Positions 7,807-16,574 of a DNA stretch of 61,399 nt are shown here, one piece after another. The translations under genes were made by a program, and so were the position numbers. The DNA is from an uncultured Alphaproteobacteria bacterium (GTDB taxonomy: Bacteria; Pseudomonadota; Alphaproteobacteria; Methylaequorales; Methylaequoraceae): contig CACAYF010000010.1 in NCBI GenBank assembly GCA_902536655.1, forward strand, positions 1 to 61,399. The letters run 5' to 3'. The notes beneath the pieces are model-generated. The model was not told where the DNA came from. It worked only from the letters and a program-made list of their open reading frames with translations, and searched no databases. How positions within the stretch are numbered: position 1 is the stretch's first letter; each line of letters starts with the position of its first letter.

Positions 7807-8626
7807 CTGGATTAACCCCTCCTTTATCAATAAGTGCTCTTACTTTATTTTCATTTAATTTGGTTCCAGGGGCGGGTAACAACTTACTTATACCACTTCT
7901 AAGATCCACCTCAGCGTATTCACCTATCAAAAAACTCTCTCCTCTTTGAAGTTTTACATTTCCAAATAATTTACAAATCTCTGTATCATTATTATAAATA
8001 GCTTTATCACTAAATGCTACTTCATTGTTAGTTTTAATTGAAACATTATTAAATCCTAGAAGTTTTTTAACTGTGGTCTTTTGATTCTTTTCTTGAAGAT
8101 ACCAAACTAACTTGTCAGCTAATACTACAAATTCATTGTTTTTTTGGGCTTCCGCCTTTCCTGTTGCAATAGCAATATTTTTAGATCTCCAATATTCTAA
8201 TTTTTTATTTGATTTTAAAATATTCTTCTCAGATGTAAGAATTATATTCTTACCATTTATAAAAAAATAATCTTTAAGAATTTTATACTCAGCATAATCT
8301 CCACCAGTAATTTTCATTTTTTTGTCTTGGACAACAACATTTTTTTTTGCTCTTACTTCTGTTATATTCATATTAGATGAGTCATTTTCTTTGTAAAATG
8401 CTTCTATTTTATCAGATTCTAAAGATAAGGACCCACTCAAAGCTTTAGCATTACCCAATGCAACATATTTACTTTTATTCTTGTGCCATTCAATCCCATC
8501 ATCTGCGAAAATTTCAATAGGCCCATCACTATTATCAAAATTTGTGAGTTGTTGTGACTCTGAAATCTTCAAGCTAAAGAAGATTAAAATGATCACAAGA
8601 TAATAAATTTTACTAATTTTTTTCAT
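7793..8626 (-). CDS. lptA: LPS transport periplasmic protein LptA
   Basis: 277-residue secreted protein with a signal peptide (ISKIYYLVIILIFFSLKISE). An OstA/LptA beta-jellyroll region starts at PIEIFADDGIEWHKN and continues through YVALGNAKALSGSLSLESDKI, with repeated beta units such as GDYAEYKI and FGNVKLQRGESFLIGEYAEVD. It forms the periplasmic bridge that carries LPS to LptD. It is longer than E. coli LptA (185 aa), as is usual in alphaproteobacteria. It overlaps lptC by 14 nt and lptB by 14 nt. Confidence 0.88.
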   Translation of the reverse strand: MKKISKIYYLVIILIFFSLKISESQQLTNFDNSDGPIEIFADDGIEWHKNKSKYVALGNAKALSGSLSLESDKIEAFYKENDSSNMNITEVRAKKNVVVQDKKMKITGGDYAEYKILKDYFFINGKNIILTSEKNILKSNKKLEYWRSKNIAIATGKAEAQKNNEFVVLADKLVWYLQEKNQKTTVKKLLGFNNVSIKTNNEVAFSDKAIYNNDTEICKLFGNVKLQRGESFLIGEYAEVDLRSGISKLLPAPGTKLNENKVRALIDKGGVNPDESN

Positions 8627-9194
8627 TGATTAATTTTAACTTCGTTTTTCCTGTAAAAAATATTTGATCCCCATTATTAAGAATTTTAAATCCCTCAGAA
8701 ACAATAACTGAATTATTTTTTTTTCCATTAACTCTTTTATTTCCTGAAAGGATTTCCCTTTTAAAATCAAAGTACATTTGAGACGTTGTAAAAGTCATTT
8801 CATCTCCGTTATTAAATTTCACATTACCTTTAACCTCAAGTTGTTCTACGTTTTTATAAAATACCCCTTTATCACCACTTAAGAAAAACTTCTCTTTTCC
8901 AGTGTTTATCTCTCCAGTTGGTTTTTCAAGGTTGAAGATATTTGGCTCTTTCTTTAGTCTCGTCGCCGTGTTAGCCATTACCTTAAAGGGTTGATTCTTT
9001 TTATCTATACCAATAAAAGTAGGTTTACGTAAAACTTGCCTGGCTGATTGAAAATCACTTTCATTGTATGAAAAGTCTGAATAGACTTTTTCTTTTTCAA
9101 TAGAATTGTTATTATAAATAACAAGAATTAAAATCGATACTGAAAAAAGAAGAAGAAAATATTTTAAGCTTTTTATAAAAACGGAATAATTCAT
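8613..9194 (-). CDS. lptC: LPS export system protein LptC
   Basis: 193 residues: one N-terminal membrane helix (YFLLLFSVSILILVIYNN, about 12-29) followed by a periplasmic jellyroll. The stretch RKPTFIGIDKKNQPFKVMANTA and the later GDKGVFYKN, EVKGNVKF and MTFTTSQMYFDF are characteristic LptC beta segments. It links LptB2FG to LptA. It sits directly upstream of lptA, with kdsD immediately upstream (5 nt gap). Identification rests on topology, motif resemblance and context. Confidence 0.87.
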   Translation of the reverse strand: MNYSVFIKSLKYFLLLFSVSILILVIYNNNSIEKEKVYSDFSYNESDFQSARQVLRKPTFIGIDKKNQPFKVMANTATRLKKEPNIFNLEKPTGEINTGKEKFFLSGDKGVFYKNVEQLEVKGNVKFNNGDEMTFTTSQMYFDFKREILSGNKRVNGKKNNSVIVSEGFKILNNGDQIFFTGKTKLKLINEKN

Positions 9195-9198
9195 AAAC

Positions 9199-10140
9199 TT
9201 AACTATTTTTTAACATGTCATGCATATGAATAATACCAATAGGTTTTTTTTGTTTAGTAATAAAAATATTTGTAATTGATTCTTCATTCATAATTTTCAA
9301 TGCCTTTGATATGAGTGTGTCAGGAGATAAGGTTTTAGGTTTTCTTGTCATTATTTCTTTAACATTTTTATCAAGCAATTTAGGATTCATATTTCTCCTG
9401 ATGTCTCCGTCAGTAATGATTCCTATCAGTTCATTTTTTTTTGATACAACTCCTACACAACCCTCTCCTTTCGATGTCATTTCTAAGATGGCGTAGCTCA
9501 TTTTTTTGGTTTCAACAATCAATGGTATATCAAGGTTAATTTTCATTACATCCTTCACTTCAGACAACATTTGACCCAACTTTCCTCCTGGATGTAATTC
9601 TCTGAAATCACTTTTCGTAAACTTTTTTTTCTTTAACAAGGTTACTGCAAGAGCATCGCCTAAAGCTAGAGTACATGTTGTAGAACTGGTTGGCGCCAAT
9701 TCAAGTGGACAAGCCTCAATATTTTTGGGTATTAGAAGATTTAAAGTCGACTCTCTTGAAAGAGTACTGTTAAGTTCACTTGTTATTGAAATTATTGGTA
9801 TTTTTATTTTCTTGCAGTATAAAATCAAATTAATTAACTCTGAGGTTTCTCCTGAGTTTGAAATTAAAATCACTGCATCTTTCTTTTCTAACATACCTAG
9901 ATCTCCGTGATTTGCCTCAGATGGATGAATATAAAATGAAGGTGAACCGACTGAAGAGAGCGTTGAAGCAATTTTTGAAGCAATATGGCCACTTTTTCCA
10001 ATACCCGAGACAACAATTTTTCCTTTATTTTTTAAAAGCAAATTTACAACTTTCACAAAATCCTCAGAAATGTAACTTTTGAGCAAATTAAGAGCTTTAA
10101 TTTCAATATCAATTACCTGTCTTCCTGTTTTAATTTCCAT
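9199..10140 (-). CDS. kdsD: Arabinose-5-phosphate isomerase KdsD/KpsF
   Basis: Converts ribulose-5-phosphate to arabinose-5-phosphate, the first committed step to Kdo. The SIS domain (about residues 35-185) has KIVVSGIGKSGHIASKIAST, the catalytic HPSEANHGDLGML stretch and VILISNSGETSEL. Two CBS domains follow (about 205-313), with GIITDGDIRRNM and a C-terminal GIIHMHDML. Full length at 313. It lies beside lptC/lptA/lptB, consistent with supply of LPS inner core, and matches kdsB at about 43 kb. Confidence 0.96.
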   Translation of the reverse strand: MEIKTGRQVIDIEIKALNLLKSYISEDFVKVVNLLLKNKGKIVVSGIGKSGHIASKIASTLSSVGSPSFYIHPSEANHGDLGMLEKKDAVILISNSGETSELINLILYCKKIKIPIISITSELNSTLSRESTLNLLIPKNIEACPLELAPTSSTTCTLALGDALAVTLLKKKKFTKSDFRELHPGGKLGQMLSEVKDVMKINLDIPLIVETKKMSYAILEMTSKGEGCVGVVSKKNELIGIITDGDIRRNMNPKLLDKNVKEIMTRKPKTLSPDTLISKALKIMNEESITNIFITKQKKPIGIIHMHDMLKNS

Positions 10141-10150
10141 TTCTTTAATT

Positions 10151-10798
10151 CTAGTGCGAAAAAATATCAGTATCTGCGAAATCTAATAGATCAAGGTTTA
10201 TTCTTGTTGGAAGGAAAGTAAATAGTGATTTTGCAATATCTAACCTTTTCTCTCTTTCCAGCATTGTTTCAAGTCTATCTTTTAATTCAAATAAGTGAAT
10301 TACATCATATGAAGCATATCTTATTTGATTATCAGATAATTTTTCAGATGACCAATCTGATGACTGCTGTGATTTATTTAAATCAACACCCAGAAGTTCT
10401 TTACATAATTCTTTTAGCCCGTGTTTGTCTGTGTAAGTTCTTACAAGCTTTGAGGCTAATTTGGTGCAAAATATATTCTCAATATTAGTTTGAAAAGTTT
10501 TTTTTAAAATTGCGACGTCGAACCTTGCATAGTGAAATATTTTCTGAATTTTGTGATTATTTAATATTTTTAAAACCTCTGAATGTCCATTGTCAAATTT
10601 TGAATCTTTTTTACTAAATTGGACCAAGTGACATTCTTCTTTAGAGAAAGCAAATTGTATAAGACAAAGCCTGTCTCTTATTAAACTTAAACCTGTTGTT
10701 TCGGTATCAATTGCTATAATGTTTGGAGTTTTTATTTTTGCTGGAAGGTCGTCCTGGTGCAAGAAAATTTTTGATTCGCCAAATTTAAAAGTTTTCAT
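10151..10798 (-). CDS. RNase D-like 3'-5' exonuclease (no HRDC domain)
   Basis: 215-residue DEDDy exonuclease. Exo I is IAIDTETTGL (D31, E33), Exo II is FHYARFDVAIL (D94) and Exo III is YASYDVIHLF (Y161, D165), so all catalytic residues are present. It stops after the exonuclease domain, lacking the HRDC repeats of E. coli Rnd; short stand-alone versions next to kdsD/lptC are common in alphaproteobacteria. Likely role: trimming tRNA or other structured RNA 3' ends. First gene of the lpt transcription unit, 10 nt before kdsD. Confidence 0.9.
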   Translation of the reverse strand: MKTFKFGESKIFLHQDDLPAKIKTPNIIAIDTETTGLSLIRDRLCLIQFAFSKEECHLVQFSKKDSKFDNGHSEVLKILNNHKIQKIFHYARFDVAILKKTFQTNIENIFCTKLASKLVRTYTDKHGLKELCKELLGVDLNKSQQSSDWSSEKLSDNQIRYASYDVIHLFELKDRLETMLEREKRLDIAKSLFTFLPTRINLDLLDFADTDIFSH

Positions 10799-10860
10799 TT
10801 TTTGATATTTTTTAATTATGATATTAATACCAAAGTTATAAGATAAATAGTAAAAAAAAA

Positions 10861-11814
10861 ATGAATGAAAAAATAAGTGGAAAAAAAGTAGTTGTTTTTG
10901 GTGGAAAGGGCTTTATTGGTTCTCATCTGGTAAATCTTTTATGTAAGAACTCGTGTCAAGTTGATATAGTCACAAGAAGTGATAGTAAAAAACTAGACTT
11001 TTTCTTAGGTTGCGAACCAGGACAAGTAAGTGTAAAAAAAATAGAGAAATTTTCTGAAAGTAAAGTAGACTATTTAGTTCAAAACGCTGATGTAGTTTTT
11101 AACTTAATTGGAATTCTCTTTGAAACAAAGAAAAACACTTTTTCTGATGTTCACATAAACATACCCAGAGTGATAGCTGCTTCTGCAAAAAAAAATGGTG
11201 TTAGAAATTTCATTCATCTGTCTGCTTTAAATATTGAAAAATCAATTACATCTTTTTATTCGAATTCAAAACTTTCTGGTGAGGAAGCGATAAAAGAAAA
11301 ATTTCAAGATTGTGTTATTATTAGACCAAGTGTCGTTTTTGGAAAGAGAGACAGTTTCACAAATTTTTTCACAAGCATGTCTAATTTTAGTCCTTTCCTT
11401 CCTCTTATTGGTACGCCCGAAATAAAAAAAAAAGGTTTCATTCCTATATTGAATTTTACAAAAAAAGTAAAATTTCAACCTGTTTATGTCGGAGATCTCG
11501 TTTCTTTTATGATTAAAACTTGCCTGTTGAAGAAAAAAATTTTTGACCTTTCAGGCCCAACAATTCATTCTTTTGATGAAATTTTTGATATAATTCTCGA
11601 AGCAAAAAAAAGAAAAAGACTTTACTTGCCCATCCCTTTTTTTCTAGCAAGGATTTTAGCTTTTTTTATGGAAATAATGCCAAAACCTCCACTCACGCGA
11701 GATCAAGTAAGGTTATTAGAGTATGATAATATATCAGCAAAAGGATTCGAAAATTTAAAAAAATTTGTTAAGAATCCCTCTTCATTGAAGACAATAGCTG
11801 AAACTTATTTGTAA
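10861..11814 (+). CDS. Complex I NDUFA9-like NAD(P)-binding protein
   Basis: 317-residue atypical short-chain dehydrogenase. The N-terminal Rossmann motif VVFGGKGFIGSHL is clear, followed by ADVVFNLIGILFE, VRNFIHLSALN and VIIRPSVVFGKRDSFTNFF, which match the NDUFA9/NUEM accessory subunit family. The usual YxxxK catalytic pair is replaced by YSNSK within SFYSNSKLSGEEAI. In alphaproteobacteria and mitochondria this family binds NADPH and associates with NADH:ubiquinone oxidoreductase; that role here is inferred. It faces uppP tail to tail with a 4 nt gap. Confidence 0.85.
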   Translation: MNEKISGKKVVVFGGKGFIGSHLVNLLCKNSCQVDIVTRSDSKKLDFFLGCEPGQVSVKKIEKFSESKVDYLVQNADVVFNLIGILFETKKNTFSDVHINIPRVIAASAKKNGVRNFIHLSALNIEKSITSFYSNSKLSGEEAIKEKFQDCVIIRPSVVFGKRDSFTNFFTSMSNFSPFLPLIGTPEIKKKGFIPILNFTKKVKFQPVYVGDLVSFMIKTCLLKKKIFDLSGPTIHSFDEIFDIILEAKKRKRLYLPIPFFLARILAFFMEIMPKPPLTRDQVRLLEYDNISAKGFENLKKFVKNPSSLKTIAETYL

Positions 11815-11818
11815 TAAT

Positions 11819-12628
11819 TTAAATTAAGGCTAATAAGATCCATAAACCAAAACTAACTCTGTATATAACAAAAATAAATAATGAAAATCTTTTTACCCAC
11901 ATTACAAAAAAATATATAAAAATTATTGAAAAGAAAAAACTTAGAAAGAAGATTGTCAAAATGTGAAAATTTATCAACACATCAAAAGTGCTATTAAACG
12001 GTAAATTTGTAATCATAAAAATCATTGCACCTATTATAACTGGAATACTTAAAAGATTTGAGTATTCTACTGAAAATTGTCTTTGAAATCCAAAGAATCT
12101 CATTATTGTTAAAATTGCACCAGATCTACTTACTCCAGGTATAAGCGCTGCACATTGAAAAATACCGATAAAAAATGATGTCAAATAATCTAGCGAATTT
12201 TGATTTTTTATTCTCAGACAAAATTTGTCTGCTAAGAATAAAACTATACCAAAAAAAATACTTGATATTGCAATGATATTCAAAATTTGATTTCCATCAT
12301 AATCCAATATTTTAGAAATTAAGTATCCAGCTATTATAATTGGAATTGTTGAGATGACTAGATTTACTAGAATAAAAGAGTTCTTGTCAATGTCAGGCCT
12401 ATCAATCATTTTAATCGAAAACAATAAACCAAAAATAACTTTTCGATAGAATGTTATAATAGCAAAAAGTGAACCAAAATGCGCTATGATTGTGGCTTCG
12501 TGAATAGTTACTCCCGAATAACTTTCAATAGAATAAATTGAATTAAAAATGATAAGGTGACCTTGAGAACTAATAGGAAGAAATTCTGTGAAACCTTGAA
12601 TTAGAGAAAATACAACAAGAGCAAGCAA
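11819..12628 (-). CDS. uppP: Undecaprenyl-diphosphatase UppP (BacA)
   Basis: Multi-pass membrane phosphatase of 269 residues that regenerates undecaprenyl phosphate for peptidoglycan and LPS synthesis. Both signatures are present: FTEFLPISSQGHLIIF near the N-terminus and LIPGVSRSGAILTIMRF near the middle; the usual third residue after SS is Q here. The start appears to be TTG at 12628, because a stop lies 15 nt further upstream and GAGGT is spaced 9 nt from it. Most of the protein is hydrophobic with about eight helices. Confidence 0.94.
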   Translation of the reverse strand: MLALVVFSLIQGFTEFLPISSQGHLIIFNSIYSIESYSGVTIHEATIIAHFGSLFAIITFYRKVIFGLLFSIKMIDRPDIDKNSFILVNLVISTIPIIIAGYLISKILDYDGNQILNIIAISSIFFGIVLFLADKFCLRIKNQNSLDYLTSFFIGIFQCAALIPGVSRSGAILTIMRFFGFQRQFSVEYSNLLSIPVIIGAMIFMITNLPFNSTFDVLINFHILTIFFLSFFFSIIFIYFFVMWVKRFSLFIFVIYRVSFGLWILLALI

Positions 12629-12719
12629 AGCAAATACACCTCATAAATAATAATAATACTATATTATAAGATTAAAATGATTTATTATAAAAATATACAT
12701 AAATTAGCAAATTCATATT

Positions 12720-13613
12720 ATGAATATTAAAAATTTTGATCTAAACTTACTTTTAGTTTTTAAAACACTTTTTGAAGAACGAAACGTAACTAAAGCTAGT
12801 AAAAAAATGGGAATAACTCAACCCGCTATGAGTAACGCATTAAATAGATTAAGGTATCTTGTGAAAGATGATCTTTTTATAAGGGGGCCAAGAGGAATGA
12901 GACCAACTCAAAGGGCAAATGACCTTTCTCTTCCAATTCAAAGTGCGTTGAATAACTTAGAGCTTTCTTTATCCTCTATTAACTTTGATCCAAAGACAAC
13001 GAAAAAACTTTATCGGATTTCTATGTCTGATGATGTTGCCCCAATCATACTTCCAAATTTGGTTAATTTTATCGAAAAAAACTCTCCTTTTTCATCTTTG
13101 TGTATTAGATCAGAGCAAGGTAATGAAGCCCTCAAGCTTCTGGATAATAACGAAATTGACTTTGCGGTTGGCCGTTTTGAATCAATAAGTGGTAGGTTCG
13201 GTTACTCAGATCTATTTACGGAAAAATATGTTTGCATTTTAAGAAAGTCTCATCCTTTGGCACTGGAGAAAAAATTGTCAATAGATCAATATCTTTCAAC
13301 AAAGCATCTCAGAGTTGCTCCCATGGACGCTCCCACTCATCCTATAGACAGAGAATTGAGTCTTTTAAATTTTGAAAGAGAGATATCTGTAAGAATAGAT
13401 CTTATAACCCTTGCGCCTGTTATAATTAAAAGGACAGATTTGATTTTAACTCTTCCATCAAGAACAGCTCAAAGAATGGCCAAAAATTATGATTTTACTA
13501 TAACAGAACTTCCACTAGATCTTGAAAAAAGAAAGACAAAAATGGTTTGGCACAAAGAACTTACGAATCATCCAACATTCGATTGGATTAAGAATCAGAT
13601 TCTAACAATATAA
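12720..13613 (+). CDS. LysR-family transcriptional regulator
   Basis: 297 residues. The N-terminal winged helix-turn-helix (about 7-66) reads DLNLLLVFKTLFEERNVTKA then GITQPAMSNALNRLR and FIRGPRGMRPT, the NodD/SyrM-like subgroup pattern. A periplasmic-binding-like effector domain follows (about 90-295), with EIDFAVGRFESISGRF and VCILRKSHPL. The ligand is unknown. It is transcribed with, and one base ahead of, the reductase and glycosyltransferase genes downstream, and divergent from uppP across 91 nt, so it may control one of these neighbours. Confidence 0.9.
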   Translation: MNIKNFDLNLLLVFKTLFEERNVTKASKKMGITQPAMSNALNRLRYLVKDDLFIRGPRGMRPTQRANDLSLPIQSALNNLELSLSSINFDPKTTKKLYRISMSDDVAPIILPNLVNFIEKNSPFSSLCIRSEQGNEALKLLDNNEIDFAVGRFESISGRFGYSDLFTEKYVCILRKSHPLALEKKLSIDQYLSTKHLRVAPMDAPTHPIDRELSLLNFEREISVRIDLITLAPVIIKRTDLILTLPSRTAQRMAKNYDFTITELPLDLEKRKTKMVWHKELTNHPTFDWIKNQILTI

Positions 13614-13614
13614 A

Positions 13615-14508
13615 ATGAAACTAATTTTTTTTGGGGCAGGTTATTGTTCAAAATTCATTTTAAAAAGTTTAGAAAGGTTTGATGAAATTATTTGCACACA
13701 TAATTCAGAATTATCATCTCAACCTTTTGATAAAAGGTTAAGAATAAAAAGGATGATTTTTACAGAATTTTTGAAAAACCGAAATTCCCTTTTGTCTGGA
13801 GTAACACATTTATTAAATTCTATACCGCCTATTGAGAAAAAAGACTTGGTATTAGATTTACTAAAAAAAACAGAAAATAAATACTTTAACAAATTGAAAT
13901 GGTTAGGATATTTGTCCTCAACGAGCGTTTATGGAGACCATTCAGGAAAATGGGTGGATGAGTATACAAAACCAAACCCCAAAACTATAAGAGGAAAAAT
14001 AAGAAAAAAAATAGAAGATTCTTACTATAAATTATTTAAAGAAAATAAAATTCCAATTCATATTTTTAGATTACCAGGAATTTATGGACCGAAGAGATCT
14101 GCAGTTGAAAAACTATTAAAAGGTAATAATCTTGTTATTAAAAAACCTAATCAATTTTTCTCTAGAATTTATGTAGAGGATATTTCTTCTGCAATAATTA
14201 AAAGTATGAAAAATCCAACACCTGGAGAAATTTTTAATATTACAGATGATAATCCTTGCTCATCAGAGGAGGTAACAATTTACGCTGCAAAATTGTTGAA
14301 AATCAAAAATTTAACATTTATAGATATTAATTCACCTAAAATTAACAAAATTACAAAAGATTTTTATAGAGACAATAAAAGAGTATCAAACAAAAAAATA
14401 AAAAAAATATTAGGTTGGACACCTAAATTTGAAAGCTATAAATTAGGTTTAAAAGAAATTTTAGATAACATAAATGGCAAAGATTCTGCAAATAATTCCC
14501 TCTCTTGA
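13615..14508 (+). CDS. NAD(P)-dependent extended SDR / epimerase-like protein
   Basis: 297-residue Rossmann protein. It starts directly with MKLIFFGAGYCSKFILKSL, a GxGxxS-type dinucleotide site resembling the YeeZ-type atypical SDRs. Other landmarks are YLSSTSVYGDHSGKWVDE (S102, Y106), IFRLPGIYGPKRSAVEKL and VEDISSAIIKSM. Substrate cannot be told from sequence. One base separates it from the LysR gene and its end overlaps the GT4 gene by 35 nt, implying coexpression and possibly a sugar-nucleotide or surface-glycan role. Confidence 0.8.
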   Translation: MKLIFFGAGYCSKFILKSLERFDEIICTHNSELSSQPFDKRLRIKRMIFTEFLKNRNSLLSGVTHLLNSIPPIEKKDLVLDLLKKTENKYFNKLKWLGYLSSTSVYGDHSGKWVDEYTKPNPKTIRGKIRKKIEDSYYKLFKENKIPIHIFRLPGIYGPKRSAVEKLLKGNNLVIKKPNQFFSRIYVEDISSAIIKSMKNPTPGEIFNITDDNPCSSEEVTIYAAKLLKIKNLTFIDINSPKINKITKDFYRDNKRVSNKKIKKILGWTPKFESYKLGLKEILDNINGKDSANNSLS

Positions 14509-15640
14509 CCAAATAAATGGTGGAGTTGAAAGAGGAACACTTGACATTGCTAAGGAATTAATAAAAGCGGGATTTCAATCCTCTTTACTTTCTTCAGGTG
14601 GAGAGATGGCGGAAAAATACAAATATAGAGGAGTAGAGCATTACGAACTTAATGTAAAAAAAAAAGGAGTATTAAGTTACTTCATATTAAAAACAAAGAT
14701 AAAAGATATATTAAGTGAAATTAAACCTGATATTGTTCACATAAGAAGCCGTTGGCCTGCGTTTTGTTTCAACAAGATAATTAAGCAATTGAGGATTCCT
14801 CTTGTTACAACTTATCATGGAACATATTCAGGGACTAATTTCTTTCCAAAAAAAAAATATAATAGCGTTATGACAGAAGGAGATAAAGTAATAACTATAT
14901 CAAAATTTATCGATGATCATGTTAGATTCTTTTTTCCATCGACAAAATCAAAACTTGTTCAAATCAATAGGGGCATTGATACAAACTACTTTGACTTGAA
15001 TTCTGTGACTGAGCAAAGAAAAGAGAATTTATTATCAAAACTAACTTTATCTGAAAATGTTCACGTAATTTTACTACCTGCTAGAATTACTTCTTGGAAA
15101 GGTCACTTGGTTGCCCTAGAAGCTGCTAAACTTATTAAACAGAGACAACCAGAGTTGAACTTTGTAATCTTATTTGTCGGAAGTGAAGATGGCAAAAATA
15201 AATTTTCAAAAATTTTGATAAAAAAAATAAAAAAAAATGACCTCCAAAACAAAATTATTTTTTGTGGAAATCTTAATGACATGCCTGCGGTTTATTCCAT
15301 TGCTGATATAGTTTTGTCTACGTCTGTAGAACCGGAGGCATTTGGGAGGATTAGTGCAGAAGCATCTTCTATGACAAAACCAATTATTTCTTCAAATCAT
15401 GGAGGGTCAAGAGAGATTATTGAAAATAGCATGACTGGTTGGTTGGTCGAACCGTCAAATCCAGTAAAGCTTGCTGAGAAAATCTTGGAAGTTCTTCATC
15501 TTCCTCAAGAACAAAAAGATGCGATCGGACTTTCAGCGAGAAGAAGAGTTAAAGAAAAATTTAGTTTAAATGATATGTTAAAAAAAACTTTAACAGTATA
15601 TGAAGATTTGCTCTCAACAAAAAAAAATTTTAATAATTAA
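14474..15640 (+). CDS. Glycosyltransferase family 4 protein
   Basis: 388-residue GT-B retaining glycosyltransferase. The acceptor half starts ILQIIPSLDQINGGVERGTL and has a VTTYHGTYSG loop. The donor half includes ILLPARITSWKGHLVALEAA and the E-x7-E motif EAFGRISAE (E288, E296), followed by SNHGGSREIIE. These are diagnostic of the PF00534 type. Located between an SDR and a GT9 gene, overlapping both, it probably adds a sugar to LPS core or another envelope glycan. Donor and acceptor are unknown. Confidence 0.9.
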   Translation: MAKILQIIPSLDQINGGVERGTLDIAKELIKAGFQSSLLSSGGEMAEKYKYRGVEHYELNVKKKGVLSYFILKTKIKDILSEIKPDIVHIRSRWPAFCFNKIIKQLRIPLVTTYHGTYSGTNFFPKKKYNSVMTEGDKVITISKFIDDHVRFFFPSTKSKLVQINRGIDTNYFDLNSVTEQRKENLLSKLTLSENVHVILLPARITSWKGHLVALEAAKLIKQRQPELNFVILFVGSEDGKNKFSKILIKKIKKNDLQNKIIFCGNLNDMPAVYSIADIVLSTSVEPEAFGRISAEASSMTKPIISSNHGGSREIIENSMTGWLVEPSNPVKLAEKILEVLHLPQEQKDAIGLSARRRVKEKFSLNDMLKKTLTVYEDLLSTKKNFNN

Positions 15641-16538
15641 GTTTGGTGGGTTAGGCGACATCATCCTCTCCTTAAACGCAATCTATTCAATATTTAAACA
15701 TCACAATAAGTGTAAGATGATTCTCTTAACTGAAGAACCTTACGATAAACTTCTATGTAATTCAAATTTGTTTAAAAAAATTTTTACAATTAAGAGAAGT
15801 CTTTTCTATTTCTTAGATCTCTTAAAAATAAAAAAAGAAATTGATCCAAGAGAATTTGATTTTGTATATGACCTTCAGACTTCCAAGAGATCATCTTCAT
15901 ATTTAAAAATTTTTTCAAAAACAAATGCAATTACAAACGGTATTGGAAAATATGCAAAAATTCCTCACTTAAACAAAGACAGAGATAAAATGCACACATT
16001 AATCAGACAAAAGAGTCAGATTAAAATGAGTAAAGTGAATTATTTATCAAAATTCGATATAAAATGGTTATTCAAATCAAAATTCAAAATTCCAAAAACT
16101 AAATATGTAATTATTGTTCCCGGCGGCTCAAAAAAAAGGTTAAACAAAAGAATACCTGCAGAAATTTTCTTAAAAATAACTGATTTCCTGTTAAAATCAG
16201 GTTTTCAAGTTTTGGTTATAGGGTCTGAAGATGATTTGAAAGTTTGCAATTTTATTGAGTCTTTTTACCCAGATGTAATAAATTGTTGTAATAAAACCGA
16301 TTTTTTTGATATTGGGAAATTGTCATTAAAATCCTCATTATCTATTGGAAATGATACAGGTCCAATGCACTTAATATCAAAGGGAGGTAAAAAAACTATC
16401 GTGTTGTTTACAAAATTTTCAAATCCACAACTTTGTAAACCAGTTGGAAAAAATGTATCAACCTTTATTTATTCAAATGATGATGATAAGTTTTATAAAA
16501 AAATTATTTTTAAAATAAAGAAAAATTTAATTCTGTGA
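15600..16538 (+). CDS. Glycosyltransferase family 9 (heptosyltransferase-like)
   Basis: 312 residues with the GT9 landmarks: an N-terminal ILIIKFGGLGDIILS loop (about 10-24), FDFVYDLQTS, IIVPGGSKKRLNKR and the donor-binding SIGNDTGPMHLISKGGK. The family transfers ADP-heptose or related sugars in LPS inner core. The ATG at 15600 makes a 41 nt overlap with the GT4 gene; the GG-LGD loop would be too close to any later start. Together with the GT4 gene and kdsD/kdsB elsewhere in the window it suggests an LPS-bearing cell. Confidence 0.88.
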   Translation: MKICSQQKKILIIKFGGLGDIILSLNAIYSIFKHHNKCKMILLTEEPYDKLLCNSNLFKKIFTIKRSLFYFLDLLKIKKEIDPREFDFVYDLQTSKRSSSYLKIFSKTNAITNGIGKYAKIPHLNKDRDKMHTLIRQKSQIKMSKVNYLSKFDIKWLFKSKFKIPKTKYVIIVPGGSKKRLNKRIPAEIFLKITDFLLKSGFQVLVIGSEDDLKVCNFIESFYPDVINCCNKTDFFDIGKLSLKSSLSIGNDTGPMHLISKGGKKTIVLFTKFSNPQLCKPVGKNVSTFIYSNDDDKFYKKIIFKIKKNLIL

Positions 16539-16574
16539 TTGAAGAGTTACGTAAAACAACATTAAATTAGATTT

